A stretch of 64,000 nt of DNA from Yersinia hibernica (GTDB lineage: Bacteria > Pseudomonadota > Gammaproteobacteria > Enterobacterales > Enterobacteriaceae): positions 868,001-932,000 of the forward strand of contig NZ_CP032487.1 of assembly GCF_004124235.1 (NCBI RefSeq), read 5' to 3'. The stretch's first letter is position 1. Every line of letters begins with the position of its first letter. Both the position numbers and the translations under genes were made by a program. Positions 16,883-27,098 of this stretch are shown here, piece after piece. The notes beneath the pieces were generated by a model. That model searched no databases, had not been told where the DNA came from, and saw only the letters and a program-made list of their open reading frames with translations.

Positions 16883-17100
16883 TTGCCAGCCCTCTCTGCA
16901 TGGCGAGAGGGCCAAATAACAGCAGGGGATACGCCAATAGCATTCGCGATAATGACTTCTGCTTTCGGGTAAGAACCTCTGAGGGCATTTCTCAATGTGG
17001 ATGGGGCCAGACCAGCATCGACTGATAAAGAAGTCAGTGATAACCCCTTTTTGTGTATTGCGGCAACGATATCCGCTCTATGCCAATCAGTTTCTTTCAT
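16879..17100 (-). CDS. ner: Ner-like early regulator
   Basis: This 73-residue DNA-binding protein is of the Ner/Nlp family. The helix-turn-helix spans LTSLSVDAGLAPSTLRNAL, and the end IANAIGVSPAVIWPSR is diagnostic. In Mu, Ner turns down early and repressor transcription by binding between the two divergent promoters. Here it is the first gene of the early operon, facing the repressor gene across the control region. A GGGAAG lies about 7 bases before the start. Confidence 0.93.
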   Translation of the reverse strand: MKETDWHRADIVAAIHKKGLSLTSLSVDAGLAPSTLRNALRGSYPKAEVIIANAIGVSPAVIWPSRHAERAGK

Positions 17101-17344
17101 TGTTTTCTTCCCGTTCTATTTGTTTTATGCCAACCTATACGGTTACACAGGTGAGTCACCTAACGGCGTTACACCATGTGGCTAATTTGAATATTAGATA
17201 GAAACTCGGTTGTTTTCAAATGGTTTCTTTCAAAGTTTCTTGCAAAATCGATAATTTAAACTCAATTGATTGATATTAATGTGATTTTATTTGATTGAAT
17301 CTATTTTGCTTTTTTGGTTATTTGTTTCGTTCATGGGGTTTTGT
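17101..17344. promoter_or_regulatory. Divergent c / ner control region with palindromic operator
   Basis: This 244 bp spacer separates repressor and ner starts. It contains a perfect palindrome AGGTGA-G-TCACCT at 17149-17161. The copies of GTTACAC at 17143-17149 and 17168-17174 flank it, with 25 bases between their starts. A likely Ner or repressor site is inferred from the position. The repressor-proximal half (17200-17310) is very A+T rich with repeated TTGATTGA-type words, compatible with repressor and IHF sites. No promoter could be assigned with certainty. Confidence 0.55.
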
Positions 17345-17869
17345 ATGAAGCAGGAATGGTATTTGGCTAAGGACTTGGTTCATATCCCAGGTTTGCCATC
17401 TACGCCACAAGGAATTAATAAGCGGGCGAAGGTTGAAGGATGGGTGAAAAGACCGGTGAGCGTGCCTGGTGTGCGCGGGCGTTCGTTTGAATACCATATA
17501 AATAGCTTGCCGCAGGTGATCCGCCATTATCTTGGCTCGGTGCAGGAAACTGGCAAGAGTCAGGAAGATGTCAATCACAAACGTGAGGACTTTATGAACT
17601 TAGACGCGGATACTCAAGAGTGGTTGAAGATTTATCAACTAATGACCGAGGAAGAACGTAGCAGTGCTTTACAGGTTGTTAGGCGCAAGGGGATTGATAC
17701 TTTGTTGGCTATTACTGACGAAGAGAATCTTTGCTTGATTAGCCTGTCTCCGCAAGCAAAGAAAACAGCATTGTTGCTTGCAAAGCTGCCAGTAGAGAGA
17801 GTGAAAGAGATTTTTGATCTCGCTGAGATGGGCGAACAAGGTGCAGTATTAAATATCAACAAAAATTGA
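17345..17869 (+). CDS. Mu c-like phage repressor
   Basis: This 174-residue lysogeny repressor has an N-terminal Mu-type winged-helix domain (residues 3-65: EWYLAKDLVHIPGLPSTPQGINKRAKVEGW) that closely resembles the N-terminus of the transposase. This is expected because repressor and transposase compete for the internal operator in Mu. The C-terminal half is helical and would oligomerise. The start is the ATG of MKQEWYLA. The frame extends upstream to 17291 but that part is hydrophobic and has no family support. It is the last phage gene before the host junction. Confidence 0.88.
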   Translation: MKQEWYLAKDLVHIPGLPSTPQGINKRAKVEGWVKRPVSVPGVRGRSFEYHINSLPQVIRHYLGSVQETGKSQEDVNHKREDFMNLDADTQEWLKIYQLMTEEERSSALQVVRRKGIDTLLAITDEENLCLISLSPQAKKTALLLAKLPVERVKEIFDLAEMGEQGAVLNINKN

Positions 17870-18109
17870 AAGTATTGATAGAGATATATTTTCATATTCA
17901 ATGATTTATCTCATAATTATCATAATGTTTTTAAAGTGGATCATCATATGATCTAATTTATGCAGAATTGAGTGCAAAAAAATGCACTTTTGATTATTTT
18001 TTTAGAGACTATGCAAAATCATTGAATCGCCTCTCAAGCCTCGTCCTTCAAGGCATCCCGCCTAAATCAGACTCCCTCTAATCTATGTTAAAATGATCAC
18101 TCCCCCACA
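17870..18109. other. Phage terminal region next to repressor gene
   Basis: This 240 bp A+T rich stretch lies between the c stop and the host gene and should carry the transposase-binding sites of this prophage end. A hairpin AGTGCA (17971-17976), six A, TGCACT (17983-17988), followed by a T-rich stretch, may end c transcription. No tandem transposase sites could be assigned by eye. The phage-host border is inferred near 18109 because coding continuity of the invasin-like gene begins with GTT GTG ACC at 18110. Confidence 0.5.
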
Positions 18110-18112
18110 GTT

Positions 18113-21100
18113 GTGACCTTAAATTTACCTGAAAAAATCAGCGGCAAAGAAAAACAGCTATTGCCCATTAATTATACAGCTAATGCCCGTCATGGTTTGG
18201 ATCGTATCGAATGGGATGCTACCGATGTAATTAAAGCTGGCGGGCAAGTCAGTGACCTGGGTAATTTGGCTTATCATGTCGCTTTTCCTCCGTATATTGA
18301 CGGTGCGGTGAATTCCTATGTATTAAGGGGACGAGCGGTTGATAAAAAAGGTAATTATTCAACTTCCAGTTCAACAAATATCTATGTCACGGGGGTGAAT
18401 ATTGATCGCGTTAACAGCATTATTTCTCTCACTCCAGATAATTTACCCGCCAATACAACCAGCCGAAGCATATTGCATCTAACATTAAACACTGATGCCG
18501 GTAATGCGGTCAGTGGTGTGGCTGGTCATATCACTTTTGCTGTACGTGATATTTCTGGCCATATTCCTAGAGCTAGAAGTTTACCTCAACCCGTGGTGAT
18601 AAGTGATGCGCAGGAGATTCAGACCGGCGTTTATGAAGCTTCAGTTACTAGCGGTAGCTTAGTTGGGCGCTTTGAAATAATTCCAAGTGTACGCGGGGTT
18701 CAATTAAATCCGATTATTCTTACCCAATCTGCCGATGCCGCGACGGCGACTATTCATGGCAGCGCATCAGTCACATTTTCTACTCCGTCAATTACTGCTA
18801 ATGGCACAGATAAAAACCATCTTGAAGTGCTGGTGACTGATGCTCTGGGCCATCCAGTGCCAGGTGTCGAGGTCAAATGGGGAAGTGATTTGAACCCCTC
18901 AGGTTTGGCGCATATTACCAGTATTACGAATGAATTCGGTATTGCAGAAAATATCTTCAGTTCCACTGTGACCGGAACTGCCAATATTACAGTGCAAGTC
19001 GGCACTTCGTTGCCTGTTCAAGCTGGTGCTATAGAAATAACGGCAGATAACAGCGCCATGACGGTAAATGGCAGTCACTTTATCGCCACGCAAACACCTG
19101 TGGTGGCGGATGGTACCAATAAAGCTGTTTATAAATTGAAGGTAACAGATAAACAGGGTAATGCCGTTCCGGCCACCGCCGTGGAATGGTTGAGCAATAT
19201 TGGCTCATTCATTCAGGGTAGTACGACGACCACAGACGCGAATGGAGAAACCTTTATTGAGCTGGTTAGCTCGAAAGCTGAAATTGCCAAAGTGACGGCG
19301 ATGGTCGGTGGTAAGCCTTATTCAGCCACTGAAGTTATGTTTATTGCCAATCGTCACACTGGCAAGATTGTTATATTGCCGGTAAGCAAAAACCGCGCTG
19401 CGGCTAATGGCACTGATAGCATGACTCTTAATGCCAAAATTACTGATGCCAATAATAATCCGATTAAAAATGAATATGTCGGCTGGGATGTACCTAACCA
19501 TAAGGTGACATTCGATCCTGTAACGAAAAAGACCAAGACTAATGATTTAGGCGAAACGCAGATTACACTCACTAGCACGCAAGTGGGGGATATCACTCTT
19601 CATGCCCAGGTTATGAAAAATGATTTGGCCCTTAATCTGGCAACCGAAAAGCTCAGTTTCACTGCTGATACTATCACTGCCAATATTGCTGACTGGTTGG
19701 CACCGACGGCGACTAAGTTGATTGCCGATGGCGTGAAAACGGTCAGCTATAAAGTGTTGGTAAAAGATAATAATGGTCATGTGGTGCCAAATAGCCGAGT
19801 TATTTGGCAAACCAATTTAGGGGAATTTACTGCGGCGCAGGCGGTAACGGCAATAAGCAACACCGATAGCAATGGGGAGGCTAGCATTATGCTTTCCAGT
19901 GTTAAAGCGGGCCTGGCCACGGTGACAGCATCAGTTAATGGTAATAAGCACACATCGTCCGCCAGAGTAGAATTTACGGCGAATAGCAGCACGGCAAAAA
20001 TTGCCATAGCACCGAATAATCAGAGTGACTTCGTTGCGAATGGTAGCGATAAGGTGACTTACGAGATTACTGTGGTGGATGCGAATAATAACCCAGTGCA
20101 AATGGAGGCTATAAGCTGGAAAGATGAAAATGGGCACCCGGTTAGCATTATTCCTATGGTGAGCCAAACGGATAACGCCGGTAAGGCAACCGTCAATATT
20201 ACCTCTTTAAAAGCGGGCAAAGCACAAATTCGCGCCACACTTGGCAATGCTGATACCGCTATCGCCCAGCAAATTAGCTTTAATGCTGATCGTCAGACCG
20301 CGAAGATTAAAAATGTGGCGGTGGTAGGTAATAAACACCCCGAACCTAATGGTTCTAGCTCGCTGAGTTATATTACGACGGTCGAAGATGCCAATGGTAA
20401 TCCGGTTGGTGGCGTCATTCTAAACTGGGGCAGTAATATCAATAAAGTGGCCAGCCAGACGACGACGACAGATGCCAACGGTATGAGTACGCAAACTCTC
20501 ACGGGCACTCAAGCCGGTAAGGTTGAAGTTTCTGTGCAGTTAATCTCGGGTAGTCATGCCGGAAAGCTGGAGAAAAACACTGCGGCTGAATTTGTCGCGA
20601 CAACCCCAGTGATGGCTAATGCGGATTTGTTATTGCAGCCTAATCTGATCATTGCCAATGGCAAACAAACCTCTACGCTGAAATTTACTCTGCGAGATGT
20701 TAACCACAACCCAATTTCGGGGCTGAATAAACAGATTGAGATAACTCAGTCGCCGACAAACCATGTCACTATTGGGGCCGTAAGCGAAACCGCAGCGAAA
20801 GGGGTTTATCAAGCCACTATATTCGGCGTAACTGAAGGGCCGGTTGATTTAATCGCCAAGGTTAAGGGTTATGGCGTGAGTAAAATGCAGAAGCTTACCC
20901 TGCAAGCTGATAATCAAACCGCGACGTTAAAAACAGTGATACCGAGTAAAACCACGGCTCAAGCCAATGGGATCGATGGCATTACATATAATGCTACAGT
21001 GATTGATGCCAATGGTAATGCGAGTCTCGACAATGTTTCAGTCGGTTGGAGAACCGATCTGGGTGAACTGCTTGCTATCACCAAAACCAATAAGTTTGGA

Positions 21101-24100
21101 GTCGCAACGGTGACTCTGACGAGTAAACAAGCCGGTAGCGCCAGGGTTACAGCAATAGTCAGTAGTGCCAGCAGCATGAACGCCAGCGCAGTGACATTTA
21201 TGCCCGGTGGGATTTCGCTAGCACAATCATCTGCTGTTGTATCCTCTGCTGAGCTGGTGGCCGGTGGCACCACGACATTGGTGGTCAACATCAAAGATGC
21301 TAACGGCAATCCATTAGTCGGTCATGCTGGGGAAATCAAAGTGGCTACGGCCAGCTTCCCGGGCCTAGTATTGCCAAGCCAATTCACTGAAGGGCCTGAT
21401 GGTGTCTATACCGCCACCATCACGGGCACGAAAGCGGGTGCGGGCGAAATTATCACTAAACTTAATGGTTCTGAGTTAGCTAAGCAGCAGCTGAAAGTCG
21501 TGGCTGATGTGAGTAGCGCCAAGATTGGTGAGATTAAACCATTGAAGTCTGGGCCTCTTTCTGTCGGTGATACCGTCATTTATCAGGCAAAACTTGTGGA
21601 TGCTAATAATAACTTGCTGGGGGCCAATATTCCGGTTCATTGGTCAGTTAATGGCGCTACCCTTATTATTGGCAGTAAAATGATGAGCTTAACCAATAAA
21701 GCGGGTGTTGCGGAAATTGAAATCAGCCGTGATGTGCAGGGTAATGCAGTGGTCGCTGCCGCTGTGGGCACAAGCCGCCAGCAAGCTGCAACCGTAAACT
21801 TTACCAGCGGTGGTGTGGATATCAGCGCATCCAGCATGCAGTTACTGCAAGGCAAAATCACCGCAGATAATGTCGATATCGCGACTATTCGGGTTGATCT
21901 CCGTGACAGTAAAGGCAACCCGCTTGCTAACTTGGCAAGCCAGATAACGACATCACCAAAGAGTGGCGAGCATGGTTTGCAAATAACCACTCAAGCTCAT
22001 CCGTCGGGCGGCTATCTGGTCAATATCCAAGGTACTCAAGCGGGTAATCATGCAGTCAAGGTTTCTGTTGCTGGCAAACCATTCTCAAAAGCTATAGATG
22101 TGAAATTGGTCGGTGATACAGTCACCGCTAAATTAGCGGCGGTTAAGGTCAGTAGCACGATATTCAAAGCCGATGACGTGGAGCAAGTGACCTATACGGC
22201 GAAAGTGGTTGATGCCCATAATAACGTGTTGGCGCACTACCCGGTGGCTTGGCGTTTGGCACAGGGCGAGGGCAAGTATCAGAGCCTGAGTTATACCGGG
22301 CAAACGGGTATAGCAGAAACCAAACTGAGTGTCAGTCGGCTGGGCCAATATAAAATGGAGGCGCAGGTTCGTCAGCAGGTTGAAGCTGCACCGGATGTCA
22401 GCACTACCGCAGGGGATGTCGACCCGGCGCAGTCTGATTTTGTTGTGAATGTGGCCAGTATTGATGCCAGCGGTAAAACTAAAGCTAAATTAACCGCCAC
22501 GCTAAAAGATAAGTTTGGCAACTTATTAACCGGGCAGCAGGTTAAGGTCACAACCAATAATAGTATGAAAGGGTTAACATTCAGTGCTGATCCCATGAAA
22601 GATAATGGCGATGGGACTTACAGCACCGAGGTGACTTCAGTCATCAAAGGCAATACTAACTTTATTGCCAGCATTAACCGCAAGAAATTGAATCAACAGC
22701 CACAACTGCTGGTGGGGAATATTATTCCGCAGTTGAGTTTTAGTAAGAGCAAAGAGGCCATAACCTATAGTCGTCAGGCTCGCCAAGCACAAACGTTAAA
22801 AGGTTTGCATCCCAAGCTTATGCCCCACTGGAGCAGCGATAATTCTGATGTGGCCAAAATTGATAAGGACACGGGGGAAATTAAGCTTCTCAAAGCCGGT
22901 GTGGTAACTATTTCAGTATTAACGCTGCCAAATGAAACTTACACTGCGGGTAATGCCAGTTATCAGTTAATCGTGGAAAAAGCTGACCCGGGAATAAACT
23001 TCGCGGTAGCTAAACAGGCAACGACATGGATGGACACGGTGTCGCCGCAGAATTTTGTCTTGTCAAATTCTGATGTTACCCGGGGTGAGCTAAGTACGAT
23101 GTGGCAAAGTGCCGATAACAACATTGCGACTGTTGATAGCAAAGGGCAAGTGGCGTTAGTTAAGCCCGGCACCACCAAAATAAAAATCATTTCCTTGGAG
23201 AATGAGCGTTTCAAACATAGTGAAGCCAATTATGAGTTGAATATTGCTAAATATAAGCAGCCAATCAGTTTTGCTCACGCAGTGCTAAGTAATAAAGACT
23301 CAGATTCACGTAACGTTCAGCAACCTAAAGAGAGATTAGCAGTAAATGCTCACTTGGAAACAAAGTGGTCATCGAGTGATAGCCGTATTGTACGTGTAGC
23401 GAATGATGGGAGCACCATGAATCTGGCCGGCCCAGGTAAGGCGCGTATTACACTGCGAGTGGTGGGTAATGATTGGTATGAAGAGCAATCTGGCTCTTAC
23501 CAGCAGGAGGTGTATGTTAAGCCAAAAGTATCTATTTCCTCCACGCGGGCAACGAGTAACCATGTTAGCAAAGATAATGAGAGAGTATGGTCACCGGTCT
23601 TTACCGATGATAACCTCCAAGTATCAATGACGACAGCGAGTTCTATTTACGAAAGAGCAAATAGTGTCACCGCCATTTTGCTGGATGGCACTCAGGAGCT
23701 TGCTCGTAAAGATATAACTATATCTTCAAGCTCTGCTATTGATTTTAATCCTAAACCAGACTGGGCAGGTAGGTCACTGAAAGTTAAAGTGGTCGCTAAG
23801 AATGGCTATGGACAAGAAAATGAAGTCACGTTAGCGCATGAGATCAGAGTGGGTACACTAGAACCAATAGATATTTGGAAAAGTGCAATATTTACCAGAA
23901 ATTATTCATTGCATAATTCTGATGGCTCTAAGAGAGGCTCCTGCCCTACTGTAAATAATTTATTTTATCCAAATTATGCGAGACTGAATTGGAGAATGCA
24001 GCTTAAATTGAATAAAGATATGTTACATCCAATGCAGATAACATCGTTGGAAAGTAAATCTTCAAGGGATGGATTGACTATGAGTCATATTAGCTCTGCT

Positions 24101-24313
24101 ACGAAAGAAATATCCGATTCATATGATAAGACTGATGATAATAGATTGATTAATAAGTGTATTAAGGATGAGTATGGTACATATTCAACCTATATGACTA
24201 TTAAATATGTAGGTAGGGAATATAAGTATAAAGCGGCTAATGGTTTTTATTGGGAGGGCGGCGGTGATGGTAAATACGTCGATGAAAGCGATGGTTTTAA
24301 CAAAGCCCCATAA
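18113..24313 (+). pseudogene. Invasin/intimin-like adhesin, 3' part only, split by the prophage
   Basis: This is the 2,066-codon passenger part of an inverse autotransporter. Residues 1-100 match the domain that follows the beta-barrel in invasin and intimin (LNLPEKISGKEKQLL, HGLDRIEWD, DKKGNYS). About fourteen Big_1-like repeats of roughly 100 residues follow, each with an ANG-T ... DANGNPV pattern. Three Big_2-like domains (about 1540-1805) and a C-terminal domain with the only two cysteines (C1944, C2016) complete it. The signal peptide, LysM and barrel are missing. The frame begins directly at the phage end, so the GTG at 18113 is an internal codon and not a true start. The rest of the gene should lie beyond the other phage end. 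Confidence 0.85.
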
Positions 24314-24320
24314 TAATTGT

Positions 24321-24328
24321 CAGTAGTG
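24321..24328. repeat. IS target site duplication, left copy
   Basis: CAGTAGTG lies immediately before the IS and is repeated exactly at 25644-25651 immediately after it. Eight bases is the usual duplication length for the IS256 family. Confidence 0.9.
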
Positions 24329-25643
24329 GAGACTGTAATTAAAATTGTGTAATTGCCTGTTTTTGATATGTTCACTCCAACAACGGAGACAGGCAAATTA
24401 TGGACGAGAAGAAACTTAAAGCTCTCGCTGCAGAACTGGCTAAAGGCCTCAAAACCGAGGCCGATCTCAATGCGTTTTCCCGTATGCTGACGAAGCTTAC
24501 CGTCGAAACAGCGCTCAATGCAGAGCTGACTGAACACCTCGGACACGAGAAAAATGCCCCAAAAACCGGTTCAAATACCCGCAACGGCTATTCATCCAAA
24601 ACGCTGCTGTGCGACGATGGCGAGATTGAACTGAGCACGCCTCGTGACCGTGAAAATACCTTCGAGCCACAGCTTATCAAGAAAAATCAGACGCGTATCA
24701 CGCAGATGGACAGCCAGATTTTGTCCCTGTACGCCAAAGGCATGACAACCCGTGAAATCGTCGCCACATTCAAGGAAATGTACGATGCGGACGTGTCACC
24801 CACGCTGATATCTAAAGTCACCGATGCGGTTAAAGAACAGGTTGCTGAATGGCAAAGTCGGCCTCTGGATGCGCTGTATCCCATTGTTTATCTTGACTGT
24901 ATCGTGGTGAAAGTTCGTCAAAGTGGTAGCGTGATAAACAAAGCGGTGTTCCTCGCTCTCGGCATTAATACTGAAGGTCAGAAAGAACTTCTGGGCATGT
25001 GGCTGGCTGAAAACGAAGGGGCGAAGTTCTGGCTCAGTGTGCTGACGGAGCTTAAAAACCGGGGCCTTCAGGATATTCTGATTGCCTGTGTGGACGGCCT
25101 GAAAGGCTTCCCGGATGCGATAAACAGCGTGTATCCACAGACGCATATCCAGCTTTGCATCATTCACATGGTGCGCAACAGCCTGAAATACGTGTCGTGG
25201 AAGGACTACAAAGCCGTCACCAGCGGACTGAAAACGGTGTATCAGGCTCCGACAGAAGCGGCGGCACTGATGGCGCTGGATAACTTCGCGGCAACCTGGG
25301 ACGATAAATACCCGCAAATCAGCAAAAGCTGGCGTGCGCACTGGGGAAATCTCAATACGTTCTTTGGCTACCCGCCCGACATCCGCAAAGCCATCTACAC
25401 CACTAATGCTATCGAATCGCTGAACAGCGTGATCCGTGCAGCTATCAAAAAGCGCAAAGTGTTCCCGACAGACGACTCAGTGAGAAAGGTTATTTATCTG
25501 GCGATCAAGGATGCTTCAAAAAAATGGAGTATGCCGATCCAGAACTGGCGGCTGGCGATGAGTCGTTTTATTATCGAGTTCGGTGACCGCCTGAGCGATC
25601 ACCTTTAATATGGTGGCAGTTACACAGAATTATTTACAGGGTC
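24329..25643 (+). mobile_element. IS285-like insertion sequence (IS256 family)
   Basis: This is a 1,315 bp element bounded by imperfect inverted repeats. The left end starts GAGACTGTAATTAAAATTGT. The right end, read inward on the other strand, starts GACCCTGTAAATAATTCTGT, and both continue GTAA(T/C)TGCC. It encodes one intact transposase and is flanked by an exact 8 bp duplication. It lies 7 bp after the adhesin stop codon, between that gene and its terminator. Intact ends, gene and duplication point to a fairly recent insertion. Confidence 0.93.
24400..25608 (+). CDS. IS256 family transposase (IS285/IS1414 type)
   Basis: This 402-residue mutator-type transposase corresponds closely, as I recall it, to the Yersinia IS285 transposase. 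Features include the N-terminal MDEKKLKALAAELAKGLK, the catalytic region with the first acidic residue in YPIVYLDCIVVKVR and the second in ILIACVDGLKGFPDAI. The family signature Q(L)CIIHMVRNSLKYVSWKD follows, with the catalytic glutamate in the region YTTNAIESLNSVIR. It is complete and in frame. A ribosome site GGAGACAGG precedes the ATG. Confidence 0.95.
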   Translation: MDEKKLKALAAELAKGLKTEADLNAFSRMLTKLTVETALNAELTEHLGHEKNAPKTGSNTRNGYSSKTLLCDDGEIELSTPRDRENTFEPQLIKKNQTRITQMDSQILSLYAKGMTTREIVATFKEMYDADVSPTLISKVTDAVKEQVAEWQSRPLDALYPIVYLDCIVVKVRQSGSVINKAVFLALGINTEGQKELLGMWLAENEGAKFWLSVLTELKNRGLQDILIACVDGLKGFPDAINSVYPQTHIQLCIIHMVRNSLKYVSWKDYKAVTSGLKTVYQAPTEAAALMALDNFAATWDDKYPQISKSWRAHWGNLNTFFGYPPDIRKAIYTTNAIESLNSVIRAAIKKRKVFPTDDSVRKVIYLAIKDASKKWSMPIQNWRLAMSRFIIEFGDRLSDHL

Positions 25644-25651
25644 CAGTAGTG
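25644..25651. repeat. IS target site duplication, right copy
   Basis: CAGTAGTG is identical to 24321-24328 and immediately follows the right end of the IS. Confidence 0.9.
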
Positions 25652-25688
25652 TGAACGCCTTCTTATATAGAAGATCGTAACAATATCA

Positions 25689-25722
25689 AGAGGGCTGCGC
25701 CTAGCGTGCCGCCCTCTTTTTC
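25689..25722. terminator. Bidirectional terminator between adhesin and aroP
   Basis: Arms AGAGGGC (25689-25695) and GCCCTCT (25711-25717) are followed by a T-run on the plus strand. The element serves convergent transcription from the adhesin side and from aroP. The IS has pushed it about 1.3 kb away from the adhesin stop codon. Confidence 0.75.
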
Positions 25723-27098
25723 TATTTATTGAAGGTTGCAGCCTGACGGTTTCTCCAGTTCTTAACCGCATACCCGAGCGCTAACACCAACACCCAAACG
25801 GGAATCAATAACACTGAAATCTGAATACCCGGTGTCAGATACATAATCACCAAAATACCGCTTAAAAAAACCAGACACAGATAATTACTGAATGGATACC
25901 AGAATGCTTTGAATTGCGGAATGACACCCTGACGGTTTTTCGCCGCACGGAATTTAAGGTGTGCCAAACTAATCATCGCCCAGTTGATGACTAGCGCGGA
26001 AACCACCAATGCCATCAATAATTCAAAAGCACGGCCCGGAATCAAATAGTTAATCAGCACGCAAAATGCGGTGGCAAAGGCTGAAACGGCGATAGCAATT
26101 ACCGGTACGCCGCGGCCATCGACTTTTAGCAGCATTTTCGGGCCATTACCTTGCTTGGCTAAACCGAACAACATGCGGCTGTTACAGTAAACGCAGCTGT
26201 TGTAGACCGATAATGCCGCTGTCAGCACCACGATGTTCAATACGGTAGCGACCACATTGCTATTCAACGCATGGAAAATCAGCACAAACGGGCTGCCGCC
26301 TTCGACCACTTTGCCCCACGGGTAGAGTGACAGCAAAATCGCCAGAGAACCAATATAAAACAGTAGGATACGGTAGATAACCTGATTGGTTGCTTTCGGG
26401 ATGCTTTTGGCTGGATTTTCTGCTTCTGCTGCGGTGATACCGACTAATTCAAGCCCACCGAAGGAGAACATAATCACCGCCATGGCCATCACCAAGCCCA
26501 TGATACCATTAGGGAAGAAACCGCCCTGTGCCCATAAATTAGTGACCGTGGCTTCCGGGCCGCCTTGCCCGCTTAGCAATAACCATCCGCCGAAAACAAT
26601 CATGGCAATGATGGCAACGACTTTAATAATGGCAAACCAGAATTCCATCTCACCGTAAACTTTGACATTCGCCAGGTTGATGGCATTAATGGCGAGGAAG
26701 AAGACTGCGGCCGAGACCCAGGTTGGGATTTCAGGCCACCAATACTGCACATAGATGCCCACCGCCGTGAGCTCGGCCATGGCGACGAGGACATACAGCA
26801 CCCAGTAATTCCAGCCAGACGCAAAGCCGGCAAAATTACCCCAGTATTTATAAGCAAAGTGACTGAAAGAGCCAGCTACAGGCTCCTCAACCACCATTTC
26901 CCCCAATTGGCGCATAATCAGAAACGCGATAAAGCCGCCAATGGCATACCCCAGTAAGACGGAAGGCCCCGCCATTTGAATGGTCTGCGCGATCCCCAGA
27001 AATAACCCAGTACCAATCGCGCCACCTAAGGCAATAAGCTGAATATGGCGGTTTTTAAGCCCCCGTTTCAGCTCCGCACCTTCTTGTTGAACACTCAT
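25722..27098 (-). CDS. aroP: Aromatic amino acid permease AroP
   Basis: This 458-residue proton symporter of the amino acid-polyamine-organocation superfamily takes up phenylalanine, tyrosine and tryptophan across the inner membrane. About twelve membrane helices are visible. The family signature runs from LKRGLKNRHIQLIALGGAIGTGLF, and the stretch VLTAALSVYNSCVYCNSRMLFGLA is nearly as in E. coli. The start at MSVQQEGAEL (27098) is preferred because AGGAAG lies upstream and it matches the E. coli length; an earlier ATG at 27122 adds 8 residues. It is transcribed away from pdhR, as in E. coli. No good TyrR box was found upstream. Confidence 0.95.
   Translation of the reverse strand: MSVQQEGAELKRGLKNRHIQLIALGGAIGTGLFLGIAQTIQMAGPSVLLGYAIGGFIAFLIMRQLGEMVVEEPVAGSFSHFAYKYWGNFAGFASGWNYWVLYVLVAMAELTAVGIYVQYWWPEIPTWVSAAVFFLAINAINLANVKVYGEMEFWFAIIKVVAIIAMIVFGGWLLLSGQGGPEATVTNLWAQGGFFPNGIMGLVMAMAVIMFSFGGLELVGITAAEAENPAKSIPKATNQVIYRILLFYIGSLAILLSLYPWGKVVEGGSPFVLIFHALNSNVVATVLNIVVLTAALSVYNSCVYCNSRMLFGLAKQGNGPKMLLKVDGRGVPVIAIAVSAFATAFCVLINYLIPGRAFELLMALVVSALVINWAMISLAHLKFRAAKNRQGVIPQFKAFWYPFSNYLCLVFLSGILVIMYLTPGIQISVLLIPVWVLVLALGYAVKNWRNRQAATFNK

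Larger units (their letters stand above)
1..18109 (-). mobile_element. Mu-like transposable prophage, partial (left part of window)
   Basis: A continuous minus-strand gene series matches the order of phage Mu: ner, transposase A, activator B, small early genes, gemA, mor, lysis genes, terminase, portal, F and G. The repressor c gene is divergent on the plus strand. The c-proximal phage end must lie between the c stop (17869) and the first host codons (about 18110), because an invasin-like reading frame resumes there without a start. The other end and most head and tail genes lie outside the window. No frameshifts were seen in the key genes, so the part visible looks intact. The exact terminal dinucleotide is inferred (a CA at 18108-18109 fits) and not proven. 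Confidence 0.9.

Noticed and set aside
18113..18115. GTG at 18113 as a true start of a complete surface protein
   Set aside because: No ribosome site or signal peptide, and the frame is open further upstream to 18092, where it enters phage sequence. The homologous family continues N-terminally.
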